Shown: piece by piece, positions 25,692-34,888 of the stretch
Layout: every line of letters starts with the position of its first letter
How positions within the stretch are numbered: the first letter of the stretch is position 1
NCBI GenBank assembly: GCA_963830775.1
Contig: CAWHNT010000047.1
Location: forward strand, 1-64,000
Reading direction: 5' to 3'
Length of the DNA stretch: 64,000 nucleotides
Source: CAWHNT01 sp963830775
GTDB lineage: Bacteria; Pseudomonadota; Alphaproteobacteria; Geminicoccales; Geminicoccaceae
Notes under the pieces: model-generated
Database searches by the model: none
Told to the model about the DNA's origin: nothing
The model's input: the letters and a program-made list of their open reading frames with translations, nothing else
Made by a program: the position numbers and the translations under genes

Positions 25692-28065
25692 AGGGCCACC
25701 GTCAGGCTGTCCGCGACGCCATCAACCGGCTCGACGGCTGCAAGTGCATCGCCATGGAGGACTTCGGCTCGCGCAGCGGCCCGCCGAAGGAGGTCTGCCG
25801 CGAGCTTGCCGCCGGTTGCGACATCTTCGTGGGCCTGGTCGGGCGCTACTACGGCTTCGTCCCCGAAGGTGACGCCGTCTCGATCACCGAGCTCGAATAC
25901 GAGACCGCGCGCTCCCTGGGCCTGCCGCGCCTCCTGTTCGTCGCCGACGACAGCTTCACCCCCGTCTTCATCCGCGAGTTCAAGGCGGCCTACACCCGGC
26001 AGGAGCAGCTCCGCGCCCGCATCCTGGCCGAGGAGACCGTCGACCGGTTCGGCAACGACGCCGAGAAGCTGGCCACCCGCGTCGCCGCTGCCCTCACCAA
26101 CGAGATCGCAAGGCACCGTGCCGGCCCGAAGCCCTCGCCGACCCGCAGCGCTCTGGCCTGAGAAGCCCAAGGGCTTCGTAGAGCGCCCGGCCGAGTACGA
26201 CGCCCTCAAGGCCGCCCTCCTCGGCCACGCCGGAAGCACGGTCGGCATCACCACCGCCCTCAAGGGTGCCGGCGGCTTCGGCAAGACCACGCTCGCCCGC
26301 GCCCTCTGCGCCGACCCCGAATATCCAGGCGGCCTTCCCCGACGGACTCCTCTGGACCACGCTGGGCGAGACCCCAGGCGACCTCGCCGCCCGCACCGAC
26401 TACCTGGTCGAGAAGCTCACCGGCCAGCCGCCCGCCTCGGCCAGCCTCAGCGACGCCGCCGACCGGCTCCGGCGGGCGCTGGGCAGCCGCCGCATGCTCA
26501 TCGTCATCGACGATGTCTGGAACGCCGCCCACCTCCGCCCCCTCCTCGAAGGCGGACCGGCCTGCGCCCGCCTCGTCACGACCCGTGACGCCGCCACGCT
26601 TCCCGACCGCGCGAGCGAGATCCGCGTCGACGCCATGCGCTCCGACGAGGCCAAGGCGCTGCTCGCCCAAGGCATCGCCGGCGGTGCTCCGAGCGGCAGC
26701 CTCGCCGCGCTCGCCGAACGCGTGGGCCAGTGGCCCCTCCTGCTGCGCCTCGTCAACGGCGTGGTGAAGGACGAGGTCGCGCTGGGCGCCACACCCGAGG
26801 CTGCCCTGGCCTATGCCGACGGGCTCCTGGCCGAGGTCGGCCTCACCGCCTTCGACATCGAGGGTGCCGAGGACCGGCACGACGCGGTCGCCACGACGCT
26901 CGAGGTCAGCATCGGCCGCCTTCCCGGGCCCGAGGCCGCCCGCCTGCGTGAGCTCGCGGTCTTCCCCGAGGACGTCGACGTCCCGATCGCCACCGTCCGC
27001 CTGCTCTGGCAGCACACCGGTGGACTCGGCGCTCTGGGCGCCGACCGCCTCCTGCGTCGCCTGTTCGCCCTCTCGTTCCTGCTCACGCTGGAATTTCCCG
27101 CCCGGTCGGACCTCCACCGCACCCTGGTCGAAGCCTATCGCCGCCACTGCCCCGCCGGCTGGCCCTTCGGCCCCGCCGACGGCTATATTCCACGCTTGGC
27201 TCCCCACCCATCTCCGCTCGGCCGACCGCGAGACCTGGCGCGCCCTGCTCGCCGACGTTGATTGGCTCGCCGCCAAGCTGCGCCAGTCCGGCGTCCCGGC
27301 CCTCCTCGCCGACTATGCCGATGTCCCCGACCCCGACCTGCGCCTGATCGGCGACGCGCTCCGCCTCTCCGCGCACGTGATCGGCCGCGACCCGGCCCAG
27401 CTCGCCGGCCAGCTTGCGGGCCGCCTCGGCGCGATCCTGGGTGCCGCCTCGCCGCTCCTCCGCCAGGTGCTTGCTCCTTCCGGCGAGCCCAGGCTGCTGC
27501 CCCGTTGGCCGACGCTCACCTCCCCCGGCGGAGCCCTGCGCCAGACGCTCGAAGGCCACGGCGACTGGGTCAGGGCAGTGGCGGTGACGCCGGACGGGCG
27601 GCGTGCGGTGTCGGGCTCTGCCGACAGGACGCTGAAGCTGTGGGACCTGGAGCGTGGTGCCGAGCTTGCCACGCTCGAAGGCCACGGCGGCCATGTCAAT
27701 GGCGGTGGCGGTGACGCCGGACGGGCGGCGGGCGCGTGTCGGGCTCCGACGACGGGACGCTGAAGCTGTGGGACCTGGAGCGTGGTGCCGAGCTTGCCAC
27801 GCTCGAAGGCCACGCGGCTGGGTGCATGGCGGTGGCGGTGACCCCGGACGGGCGGCGGGCGCTGTCGGGCTCCGACGACGGGACGCTGAAGCTGTGGGAC
27901 CTGGAGCGGGCACGGTCCTGGCGACCTTCACGGCCGATCACGCTATCACACGCCGTCGCCTGCCGTCTCCGATCGCCTCTTCCTTGCCGGCGATGGCGGC
28001 GGAAGGGTGCACCTGCTCGAGTGGTGCTGGCCGCGGACTCGACAGCTGGAGATTATTATCCTTGA
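25652..28065 (+). CDS. STAND NTPase: DUF4062, NB-ARC, WD40 repeats; frameshifted
   Basis: A signal-transduction NTPase assembled from five or more frames. 25652-26160 is a DUF4062 domain (LKVFLGSTFRDLKGHRQAV; CDIFVGLVGRYYGFVP). From 26160 comes NB-ARC: Walker A GAGGFGKTTLARALC at about 26265, Walker B RRMLIVIDDVWN at about 26490, then CARLVTTRDAATLP (sensor) and a GxP-like WPLLLRLVNG. An APAF-1-like helical region follows. From 27545 there are three or four WD40 repeats (LSGSDDGTLKLWDLERG). Such proteins act as oligomerising threat sensors; WD40 is the sensor and DUF4062 the probable effector or adaptor. Corrected length about 800. The exact end is uncertain. Confidence 0.8.
27545..27935 (+). 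repeat. near-identical 126-bp tandem repeats encoding WD40 units
   Basis: ACGCTCGAAGGCCAC recurs at 27545, 27671 and 27799, with a decayed fourth copy near 27923. Period 126 bases, equal to one 42-residue WD40 unit. Long stretches (for example GACGCTGAAGCTGTGGGACC) are identical between copies, which suggests recent amplification or gene conversion. The 128-base gap between copies 2 and 3 reflects indels. Confidence 0.85.
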
Positions 28066-28097
28066 TGATCAGGCCTATCTTCCTGTAGTCGTCCGCC

Positions 28098-28892
28098 ATG
28101 CTCGCCTCCGCCTCCTACGCCACCCGCAAGGGCCTGAACCGCCCCTTCGCCCGACCCACGGCCCAGTCCAGGCGCATGGGCCACAAGCTCTCCATGGGCC
28201 TCACGCCCGCCCAGGTAGCCCGTCTCGAAGGCCTGCCCGCGGCCGAGGTCGAGAGCCTCCTCGCCGACCCGGACTTCGCCTCGCTCGCCGAGGGCTACCG
28301 AGCCCTCCACGCCATGTCCGAGGAGGAGCAGCGCCGCATCCTGACCCAGCTCGCCCGCCACCTCCTGATGGAGGCCACGGCACTCGGTGACGTGCGGGTC
28401 GCCACCTACATCCTGCTCCAGGAGCGCATGGGCAAGGACCCGGCCCGCACGCTGGCCGACGGCGTGATCGCCGCGGCCAAGCGCGAGCCCCGACCCGCCC
28501 CGCTGCCTGCCCTGCGCACCGAAAGCGCCTCGCCGCGTCCTGCCCGCCCGTCCGACGATCCCGACCTCCGCGCCATGCAGCGCGTGGAGGACCGGCTCTG
28601 CGGTGAGCTGGCGCATGAGCATGCGGTGGTGCACGCGGCCGTGGCCGCGGATGAGCCTGCTGCTGTTCCAGCCGCCGAAGCAGCCGCGGAGAGCGCTGCC
28701 GACGACCCCGACCCGGAGGATGCCCCGGTCGAGCCGTTGCAGGACAAGGCAGGGCACCGAACCCGCCGCTCGCCCCGGCCATGCCCCAGCACCTTGCCGA
28801 GCTACGAGCAGGCCCGCGCCATCGCGGCCCTGCTCCTGCTGAAGAACGCCGCCCCCGACGAACCGCCGACACCTCGTGGCCAGGCGCCATAG
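28098..28892 (+). CDS. hypothetical protein with helical N-half and Ala/Pro-rich acidic C-half
   Basis: 264 residues, no family recognised. LTPAQVARLEGLPAAEVESL at residues 36-55 looks like a helix-turn-helix of the small-terminase or regulator kind, followed by helical RILTQLARHLLMEATALGDV. The C-terminal half is low-complexity Ala/Pro/Glu/Asp. It could start at the in-frame ATG for residue 27 or 33. It lies 33 bases after the STAND gene on the same strand, so it may belong to that unit; a phage-derived origin is also possible. Confidence 0.55.
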   Translation: MLASASYATRKGLNRPFARPTAQSRRMGHKLSMGLTPAQVARLEGLPAAEVESLLADPDFASLAEGYRALHAMSEEEQRRILTQLARHLLMEATALGDVRVATYILLQERMGKDPARTLADGVIAAAKREPRPAPLPALRTESASPRPARPSDDPDLRAMQRVEDRLCGELAHEHAVVHAAVAADEPAAVPAAEAAAESAADDPDPEDAPVEPLQDKAGHRTRRSPRPCPSTLPSYEQARAIAALLLLKNAAPDEPPTPRGQAP

Positions 28893-29078
28893 GCACATCG
28901 TCGATCGGGGCTCCAGCAGATCGACGTACCGCGGGCTCCCGCCAGCCGGCGCTGACTGTCGCCTGCCCGGCATTTCCGGATGCTGACCCGGGTCCGGCAA
29001 CCGCCTCGCCAATTGCTTGGTGGGCCGCGGCTCAGGCCGTGGCCGGCTCCCTTCCGGCTGGCGGAGGCTCGGCGTGCC

Positions 29079-29978
29079 TCAGGATTCGCCTGCCGCCAGC
29101 ATCGCCGCGATCAGCAGCCGCGCATTGTGCTCGACCATGCCGAGATAGGTCGCGGCGGGCCCGTCCGGGCCTGAGAGCGCGTCGGCATGGAGCGTGCCGC
29201 CGATGTGGGCACCGGTCTCCTCGGCGACCTGCTGCGCCAGACGTGGGCTCAGCGCGTTCTCGAGGAACACCACCTTGATGCCCTCGCGGCGGATCTGGTC
29301 GATCAGCAGCCGCAGGTCGCGCGCCGAGGGCTCGGCGTCCTCGGCCGTTCCCTGCGCCGCCAGGAACTCGACTCCGTAGGCCTGGCCGAAATAGCCGAAG
29401 GCGTCATGCGAGGTCACGACCTTGCGCTTGCCCGCCGGCACCTTCTCGATCTCGCCGTGGAGCCGTGCGTCCAGGCTCAGCATCTGGGTGACGTAGGCTC
29501 GCGCGTTCCGGTCGTAGGCCGCCTTGCCTGCCGGATCGGCGGCAGCGAGCCCGGCCGCGATCGCACGGGCGTAGAGCGCCCCGTTGCCCAGGTCCTGCCA
29601 GGCATGCGGGTCGGGCGTGGGCCGACCGTCCTCGAACATCGACCGCGTCCGCACCGCCTGGCTGGCGGTGACCACCGGCCCGCGGTAGCCGGACGCCGCC
29701 AGCAGCCGGTCCAGCCAGCCCTCGAGCCCCAGCCCGTTGACGACCACGACGTCCGCACCGGCCAGCGCCTTGGCGTCGGCCGGCCGCGGCTCGAACGCAT
29801 GTGCATCGCCGTCGGGGCCGACCAGCGTGGTCACCTCGACCCGATCGCCGCCGACGTTCCGCACCATGTCGCCCAGGATGCTGGTGCTGGCCACGACCTC
29901 GAGCACCGGTGCCGCCACGGCCGGACCCGCACGGGCGACGAGGACGGCGGGGACGAGAAGAAGGTGACGACGCTGCAT
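29079..29978 (-). CDS. znuA: zinc ABC transporter substrate-binding protein
   Basis: Periplasmic metal-binding lipocalin-unrelated SBP of cluster A-I. The start at 29978 gives a signal peptide (MQRRHLLLVPAVLVARAGPA) with cleavage near VAA. Metal ligands: His in GPDGDAHAFEPRPAD, His in PDPHAWQDLGNG, His in VTSHDAFGYFGQAYG, and the distal Glu/Asp region (HADALSGPDGPAATYLGM). There is no His-rich loop, unlike E. coli ZnuA, so manganese cannot be excluded by sequence alone. The Zur-type operator upstream favours zinc. Last gene of the operon. Confidence 0.9.
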   Translation of the reverse strand: MQRRHLLLVPAVLVARAGPAVAAPVLEVVASTSILGDMVRNVGGDRVEVTTLVGPDGDAHAFEPRPADAKALAGADVVVVNGLGLEGWLDRLLAASGYRGPVVTASQAVRTRSMFEDGRPTPDPHAWQDLGNGALYARAIAAGLAAADPAGKAAYDRNARAYVTQMLSLDARLHGEIEKVPAGKRKVVTSHDAFGYFGQAYGVEFLAAQGTAEDAEPSARDLRLLIDQIRREGIKVVFLENALSPRLAQQVAEETGAHIGGTLHADALSGPDGPAATYLGMVEHNARLLIAAMLAAGES

Positions 29979-29982
29979 GGCT

Positions 29983-30855
29983 CTAGGCCTCCGCCCGGCG
30001 TGGTTGGGATCCGCCCCTAAGCAGCCCGCCCTCGCTCCCGATGAGCAGCGAGACGGCATAGGCGGCACTCGCGGTGAGGATGATCGCCGGCCCGGACGGC
30101 AGGTCGGCATGGTAGGAGACGAGCAGGCCCACATAGGCCGCGGCGAAGCCCACCCCGACCGCCAGGAGGGCCATGCTCCATACCGTCCGCGCCCAGAACC
30201 GGGCCGCTGCCGCCGGCAGCATCATCAGGCCCACCGCCATCAGCGTGCCCAGGGCCTGGAACCCGGCCACGAGGTTGAGCACCACGACGAGGAGGAAGAG
30301 CAGGTGGTAGCGCCCGCCGCCACCGCCCACGACCCGCAGGAACAAGGGATCGAACGACTCCACCACCAGCGGCCGGTAGATCGCCGCCAGGATCACGAGG
30401 CTCACGCTGGCGATCCCGCCCACCAGCACCAGCGCCGCGTTGTCGACCGCCAGCACCGAGCCGAACAGCACATGCAGCAGGTCGACATTGCTGCCCCGCA
30501 GCGAGACCAGGAGCACGCCCAGCGCCAGGGAGGTCAGGTAGAACGCGGCGAAGCTCGCATCCTCGCGCAGCGGCGTGGCCCGGCTGACGACGCCGGCCAG
30601 CAGCGCCACGGCCAGTCCGGCCAGGAGACCGCCCAGGCTCATCGCCCCAAGCGAGAGTCCCGCCACGAGGAAGCCCGCGGCGGCACCCGGCAGAACCGCA
30701 TGGCTCAGCGCATCGCCCATCAGGCTCATGCGCCGCAGCAGGAGCAGCACGCCCGTGGGCCCGCAGCCCGCGGCCAGCGCCAGGCAGGCGATGAGAGCCC
30801 GACGCATGAAGGCATAGTCCAGGAACGGCGCCAGCAGCAGCTCGTAGACGGTCAT
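29983..30855 (-). CDS. znuB: zinc ABC transporter permease
   Basis: ABC-3 family inner-membrane permease, 290 residues with about eight hydrophobic segments. GVLLLLRRMSLMGDALSHAV is the family signature (the cytoplasmic coupling region), and FQALGTLMAVGLMMLPAAAA is the second conserved block. It starts overlapping the znuC stop (30852-30855) and ends five bases before the znuA start. Intact. Confidence 0.93.
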   Translation of the reverse strand: MTVYELLLAPFLDYAFMRRALIACLALAAGCGPTGVLLLLRRMSLMGDALSHAVLPGAAAGFLVAGLSLGAMSLGGLLAGLAVALLAGVVSRATPLREDASFAAFYLTSLALGVLLVSLRGSNVDLLHVLFGSVLAVDNAALVLVGGIASVSLVILAAIYRPLVVESFDPLFLRVVGGGGGRYHLLFLLVVVLNLVAGFQALGTLMAVGLMMLPAAAARFWARTVWSMALLAVGVGFAAAYVGLLVSYHADLPSGPAIILTASAAYAVSLLIGSEGGLLRGGSQPRRAEA

Positions 30856-31601
30856 GCGGCCGGTGCCACGCTGGCGCGGGCATCCGCACCCGCGTCCCAG
30901 CCGGCCGGCACGCCCCAGGCGCGCAGCAGGTTCTCCTGGGTCAGGACCCGGGCCGTGCGCCCCCAGGCGATGCAGGAGCGGGCCAGCAGGAGGGTCTCGG
31001 GGAAGTGGGCGCGGACCTGCTCCAGGTCGTGCAGGGCCGCCACGATCGTGCGGCCTTCGCGGTGCCAGCGGGCGACGATCGCCAGCAGGTCGGCGGTGGT
31101 GCGCGCGTCCACGGCCGCGAACGGCTCGTCCAGCAGGATCACCGGGCAGTCCTGGACCAGGATACGGGCCACCATCACCCGCTGGAACTGCCCTTGCGAC
31201 AGCGCGCCGATCGGCCGTCGCCAGAGCGTCTCGAGCCCCACCTCGGCCAGCGCCTGCTCCGCCGCGCGCCGGGCAGCCCGGCCCAGGGCACCGAACGCCC
31301 CGGCCCGCGGCCAGTGGCCGAGCATGACCACGTCGCCCACCGACACCGGGAAGCTCCGGTCGATCTCCGCGTGCTGAGGGAGGTAGGCGATCGACCCCGG
31401 CCCGAGGCCGCCCAGATCGACCTGCCCGGACAAAGGCTTCAGGAGCCCGACCATGGTCCGCAGCAGCGTGGTCTTGCCGGCACCGTTGGCGCCGACGATG
31501 GCGGTCAGCGAGCCCGGTGCCACGGTGCCGGACAGGCCCTCGATCGCGGGATGGCCTGCGTAGCCGGCCCGGAGATCCACGAATCGGATCGGAGCGCGCA
31601 C
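30852..31601 (-). CDS. znuC: zinc ABC transporter ATP-binding protein
   Basis: 249-residue ABC ATPase. Walker A GANGAGKTTLLRT near residue 38, Q-loop AYLPQHAEI, signature LSQGQFQRVMVARIL, Walker B VILLDEPFAAVD and the switch His in ALHDLEQVRAHFPE. The start at 31601 is a GTG six bases after the stop of a 44-codon gene, so translation is likely coupled. It powers ZnuAB. Confidence 0.93.
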   Translation of the reverse strand: MRAPIRFVDLRAGYAGHPAIEGLSGTVAPGSLTAIVGANGAGKTTLLRTMVGLLKPLSGQVDLGGLGPGSIAYLPQHAEIDRSFPVSVGDVVMLGHWPRAGAFGALGRAARRAAEQALAEVGLETLWRRPIGALSQGQFQRVMVARILVQDCPVILLDEPFAAVDARTTADLLAIVARWHREGRTIVAALHDLEQVRAHFPETLLLARSCIAWGRTARVLTQENLLRAWGVPAGWDAGADARASVAPAA

Positions 31602-31607
31602 CGAGCT

Positions 31608-31742
31608 CTAACCGAGCAGACCCGCCGCCCAGCCGACCGCGAGCCAGAGGCCGGCGAGGAACAGCCCGAGCCGCCCGATCCGCTCGCCGGCACCCATCGC
31701 CAGCGGGGAGCGACGGCCTTGCCCTGCGTGGTCGGCTGTCAT
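31608..31742 (-). CDS. 44-residue membrane peptide leading the zinc operon
   Basis: Reads MTADHAGQGRRSPLAMGAGE, then RIGRLGLFLAGLWLAVGWAA and GLLG with the stop at 31608. One hydrophobic segment, positively charged ahead of it. It lies between a Zur-like operator and znuC, six bases upstream of znuC, so it is probably zinc-regulated with it. No family recognised; it might modulate the transporter or only serve as a leader. Confidence 0.5.
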   Translation of the reverse strand: MTADHAGQGRRSPLAMGAGERIGRLGLFLAGLWLAVGWAAGLLG

Positions 31743-31758
31743 CGTCGGCCTCGGAAAC

Positions 31759-31771
31759 GTTATGCTATAAC
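31759..31771 (-). promoter_or_regulatory. Zur-type operator
   Basis: GTTATGCTATAAC, a dyad GTTAT-NNN-ATAAC within GAAACGTTATGCTATAACAT, in an AT-rich island 17 bases before the minus-strand zinc operon. It matches the GTTATA/TATAAC style of alphaproteobacterial Zur boxes as I recall it. Zn-Zur bound here would block transcription of the small peptide gene and znuCBA. Confidence 0.65.
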
Positions 31772-31813
31772 ATCACCTTCTAAGCTGTGCACGAAGCGGC
31801 CGCAAGCCTGGGC

Positions 31814-32503
31814 TCAGTCGCGCTCATCCGCTCCAGAAGGGCTGCTGGCGTCGCCGGGACGGGCAGGCTGGAGATGGCTCCAGCGCATCTCCTCGTTGAC
31901 GGAGTAGTAGGGCCGGTAGTGGTCGATGCGGTCCGGCGGCAGGATGCGGTCGCTCAGATTGTCGAGCACCTGCCAGCCCTGGTCGAGGCGGGCCAGGAGG
32001 ACGGCGTGGGCGATCTTGCGGGCCGTGTCGCGGACGACGACGAGGCGCAGCCGGTCGGGGCGGAAGCCCAGGCGCCGCAGCGAGACATACTTGATCGCCG
32101 CGTAGTCCTCGCAGTCACCCGAGTGTTCCAGGAACTCGAGCGGTGTGGCCCAGTGGTCCCGCTCGCCATAGGCCTCCGGGTCGGGACGGTAGGGCCAGCC
32201 ATTGATGAAGTTGTTGACCTCGCGGAGCTGCATGGCGGGCGGGGCGCTGCCCAGTTCCTGGAGCAGCTGCAGCCACAGGCGTGCGGCCTCGCTCGGGCAC
32301 GGGCGACCGCTCCGGCAGGCATCGTAGGCCGGCGCCTCGGCGGCCAGGCGCTCGAGCAGACCCTGCCACTGCGGCAGGGGCACGTCGGCGCTCAAAGGCG
32401 TGTCGGTGCTGCCGAAGACGGGGTCGGGCGCCGCCCGGGCCCCGGCCGCGAGGCCGAGGCACACGAGCAGCGCCGCCCACCCAAGGATTGTGCGCACAGG
32501 CAT
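31814..32503 (-). CDS. LapG-like transglutaminase-type cysteine protease (BTLCP)
   Basis: A 229-residue periplasmic protein with a signal peptide (ILGWAALLVCLGLAAGARA). The catalytic triad of the bacterial transglutaminase-like cysteine protease family is visible: Cys in HSGDCEDYAAIKY (near residue 130), His in ARKIAHAVLLARLD (near 166) and Asp in WQVLDNLSDRI (near 180). Family member LapG cleaves large surface adhesins under LapD and c-di-GMP control. Neither LapD nor an adhesin is adjacent, so the substrate is unknown. Intact. Confidence 0.85.
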   Translation of the reverse strand: MPVRTILGWAALLVCLGLAAGARAAPDPVFGSTDTPLSADVPLPQWQGLLERLAAEAPAYDACRSGRPCPSEAARLWLQLLQELGSAPPAMQLREVNNFINGWPYRPDPEAYGERDHWATPLEFLEHSGDCEDYAAIKYVSLRRLGFRPDRLRLVVVRDTARKIAHAVLLARLDQGWQVLDNLSDRILPPDRIDHYRPYYSVNEEMRWSHLQPARPGDASSPSGADERD

Positions 32504-32609
32504 CCCTCCGCGGCCCCCGCCGCTTGCCGCGGTGCCGGCGTTTCCTCAGGCGCCATGATCGGGGTGGAGGATGAACAAGGACTTACCGAGCACAGAAGGA
32601 CATACCGGC

Positions 32610-33690
32610 CTACGCAGGCGGGTGCTGGGCGGCCTCGAGGCGAAGGACGTAGCCGACGATCTCGGCCACGGCCTGGTAGTGGGCGGGCGGGATGAAGTCG
32701 CCGAGCTCGCAGCCGGCGTGCAGGGCACGCGCCAGCGGCGGGTTCTCGACGATCGGGATGCGGTGCTCGGCTGCGAGCTCGCGGATGCGGCGTGCCACGT
32801 CATCGACGCCCTTGGCGAGCAGCTTGGGCGCCGCGGTCTCCCCGGCGACGTAGCGCAGGGCCACGGCATAGTGGGTCGGGTTGGTGATCACCACCGTGCT
32901 CTTGGGCACGTCCGCCATCATGCGGCGGCGGGCGCGCTCCAGGCGCAGCGACTTCAGCCGCTGGCGGATGATCGGGTCGCCCTCGTTCTGCTTGTGCTCG
33001 TCCATGACCTCACGGCGCGACATGCGGAGCTGGCGCGTCATCGCCCACTTGGCCAGCGCATAGTCGAGGATCGCGAGCAGCCCGACGGTGGCCGCCGCCG
33101 TCGCCAGAAGGCGGAAGATGACGTCGCCGAGCAGCACGAGCTGCGCTTCGAGCGGCAGCTCGCCTGCGGTGACGATGGCGGAGCGGTCGGACCACAGGGA
33201 CATGACGACCGCCACACCGACCAGGCCCATCTTGACCAGGCCCTTGGCCGTCTCCAGCAGGGCCTTGGCCGAGGCCAGCCGGCGCAGGCCGCTCAGCGGC
33301 GAGATGCGCTCTGCCTTGAACCCCAGGCTCTCGGTCGACCAGACGAAGGCGTTCTGCAGGGCGGCCGCGATCACGGGCGCTGCAAGGTAGGCGGCCATCG
33401 GCAGGGCCAGGGCAGCGGCGGTGATGCCCAGACCATTCAGCAGAACCTCGCCGGCCCCTGGCTCATCGACACGCAAGGTGCCGGCGCGCTGGAGCAGCAC
33501 GGCCAGCCAGGCCGTCACCTGGGCTGACAGCGGAGGTACGAGGGCCATCCAGCCGAGGACGGTGATGCCCAGCATGAGGAAGGTCGCGGCCTCGCGTGAG
33601 CTGGCGACCTGGCCCTTGCGCCGCGCCTCCTCGAGCCGCCGAGGAGTTCGGCTGCTCGGTCTGCTGGGACTCGTCGCGATCCTCGGCCAT
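32610..33690 (-). CDS. flhB: flagellar export protein FlhB, N-terminal frameshifts
   Basis: Export-gate and substrate-specificity switch of the flagellar type III system. The start at 33690 gives MAEDRDESQQTEQP; two compensating indels between about 33650 and 33590 scramble the conserved RRKGQ region before MLGITVLGWMALVPPL. The rest is intact: four membrane segments, then the cytoplasmic domain with MSRREVMDEHKQNEGDP and the self-cleavage site VVITNPTHYAVALRY (Asn-Pro-Thr-His). About 360 residues. It follows fliR on the same strand. Confidence 0.88.
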
Positions 33691-33695
33691 CGCGG

Positions 33696-34460
33696 CTAGC
33701 CGCCGGTGTCGAGGAAGGCGAGGCTGCCCTCAAGGAAGCGGCCGAAGCCGGCCGTGGCCGTCGCCACCATGAACAGGAGAAGGATGAGGGCCAAGAGGAG
33801 CTGGAGCGGCAGCATCACGGTGAGGAGCTGCAGGGCGGGGAGGAGCCTGCTCAGGAGGCCCAGGATGAGGTTGGCGAGGAGGGCCGTGATCACCAGGGGG
33901 GCCGCGAGCTCGACGCCGGTGCGGAACGACCCGTCGGCGAGGCGGACGAGCAGGCTCAGCGCATCCCCGGTCGCGAGCCCGCCCGTGATCGGCAGGCGCG
34001 TGTAGCTCGCGGCCAGCGCCTGGAGGAGCAGGTGATGGAGGTCGCTGGCGAACATCAGGACCAGGGCCGTCGTGGCGAAGAAGTTGCCGGGCAGCGTGCC
34101 CATGGTGCCCTCGTTCGGGTCGAACAGGGCTGCGGCCGAGAGGCCGGACTGATAGGCCACGACGGTGCCGGCGACGTGCATGACGGCCATGGCAAACCGG
34201 GTCACGGCGCCGAGGAAGAGGCCGATCAGGACCTCGCCCCCGACCAGGGCAGCGATACGGCCAGGCTCGTCGGGTGGGGCAGGAACGGCACCGGCGACGA
34301 GCGGCGCCACGAGAGCGCTGAAGAGGAGGGCCAGGAGCAGACGCTGCCGGGTCAGGATGTAGCGCTCGCCGAAGCCCGGCACGATCATCAGCGCCGCCCC
34401 CAGCCGCGCGAAGACGAGGAAGGTGCGGAAGAGCTCGGCGGTGAGGGCCTCGCTGAGCAA
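33696..34460 (-). CDS. fliR: flagellar biosynthesis protein FliR
   Basis: Inner-membrane export-gate component, 254 residues with about six hydrophobic segments. FLVFARLGAALMIVPGFGER at the start, GEVLIGLFLGAVTRFAMAVM and YQSGLSAAALFDPNEG are FliR landmarks. It starts seven bases after fliQ ends and stops five bases before flhB begins, giving the standard fliQ-fliR-flhB order. Intact. Confidence 0.95.
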   Translation of the reverse strand: MLSEALTAELFRTFLVFARLGAALMIVPGFGERYILTRQRLLLALLFSALVAPLVAGAVPAPPDEPGRIAALVGGEVLIGLFLGAVTRFAMAVMHVAGTVVAYQSGLSAAALFDPNEGTMGTLPGNFFATTALVLMFASDLHHLLLQALAASYTRLPITGGLATGDALSLLVRLADGSFRTGVELAAPLVITALLANLILGLLSRLLPALQLLTVMLPLQLLLALILLLFMVATATAGFGRFLEGSLAFLDTGG

Positions 34461-34467
34461 GGGCGGC

Positions 34468-34743
34468 TCAGCCCGGGTTGCCGAGGCGGACGATCTGGCC
34501 GAACAGCTCGCGGGTGAACTCGCGCAAGGTGACCAGGACGAAGGGCGTGGTGAGCACGAAGGTGAGCAGGATCGCCACCAGCTTGGGGACGAAGGAGAGG
34601 GTGGCCTCCTGGATCTGGGTCAGGGCCTGGAAGAGGGAGATCCCGGCACCGACCACGAGGGCCACCAGCATCGAGGGGGCGCCGATCTTGAGCATCACCC
34701 AGACCGCCTGGCGGGCGATGTCGGTCACCTGGTCGGGGGTCAT
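34468..34743 (-). CDS. fliQ: flagellar biosynthesis protein FliQ
   Basis: 91-residue export-gate component with two membrane helices (MLVALVVGAGISLFQALTQI; VAILLTFVLTTPFVLVTLRE). QIQEATLSFVPK between them is the conserved FliQ loop. The ATG at 34743 was chosen as the family start MTPDQVTDIARQA. Confidence 0.95.
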   Translation of the reverse strand: MTPDQVTDIARQAVWVMLKIGAPSMLVALVVGAGISLFQALTQIQEATLSFVPKLVAILLTFVLTTPFVLVTLREFTRELFGQIVRLGNPG

Positions 34744-34806
34744 GGCGGGATGGCTTCTTCCGTGAGGGCAGGATGCGGTTGGAGCGTAGTCGCGCGGCCA
34801 CCCTGG

Positions 34807-34827
34807 ACCCCCGATCAAGTCGGGGGT
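34807..34827. terminator. GC-rich hairpin between fliE and fliQ
   Basis: ACCCCCGA-TCAAG-TCGGGGGT: an 8-bp perfect stem with a 5-base loop, in the 145-base gap of the flagellar operon. No T-run. The core resembles a palindromic intergenic unit common in alphaproteobacteria, so it may be a repeat, an attenuator or an mRNA-stability element rather than a full terminator. Confidence 0.4.
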
Positions 34828-34888
34828 GACAAGTGAAGGGATTGAGCCGGGCTCCGGGGTGGCAGGCGCCGGCGACTGGAGAGGTGGC

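Noticed and set aside
27545..27935. Tandem repeats considered as a CRISPR array
   Set aside because: Units are 126 bp, coding and lack variable spacers; they are WD40 modules.
13255..31814. LapD/LapG adhesin control pair from the EAL protein and BTLCP
   Set aside because: The EAL protein has a receiver domain and no membrane segments or HAMP, unlike LapD, and the two genes are 17 kb apart.
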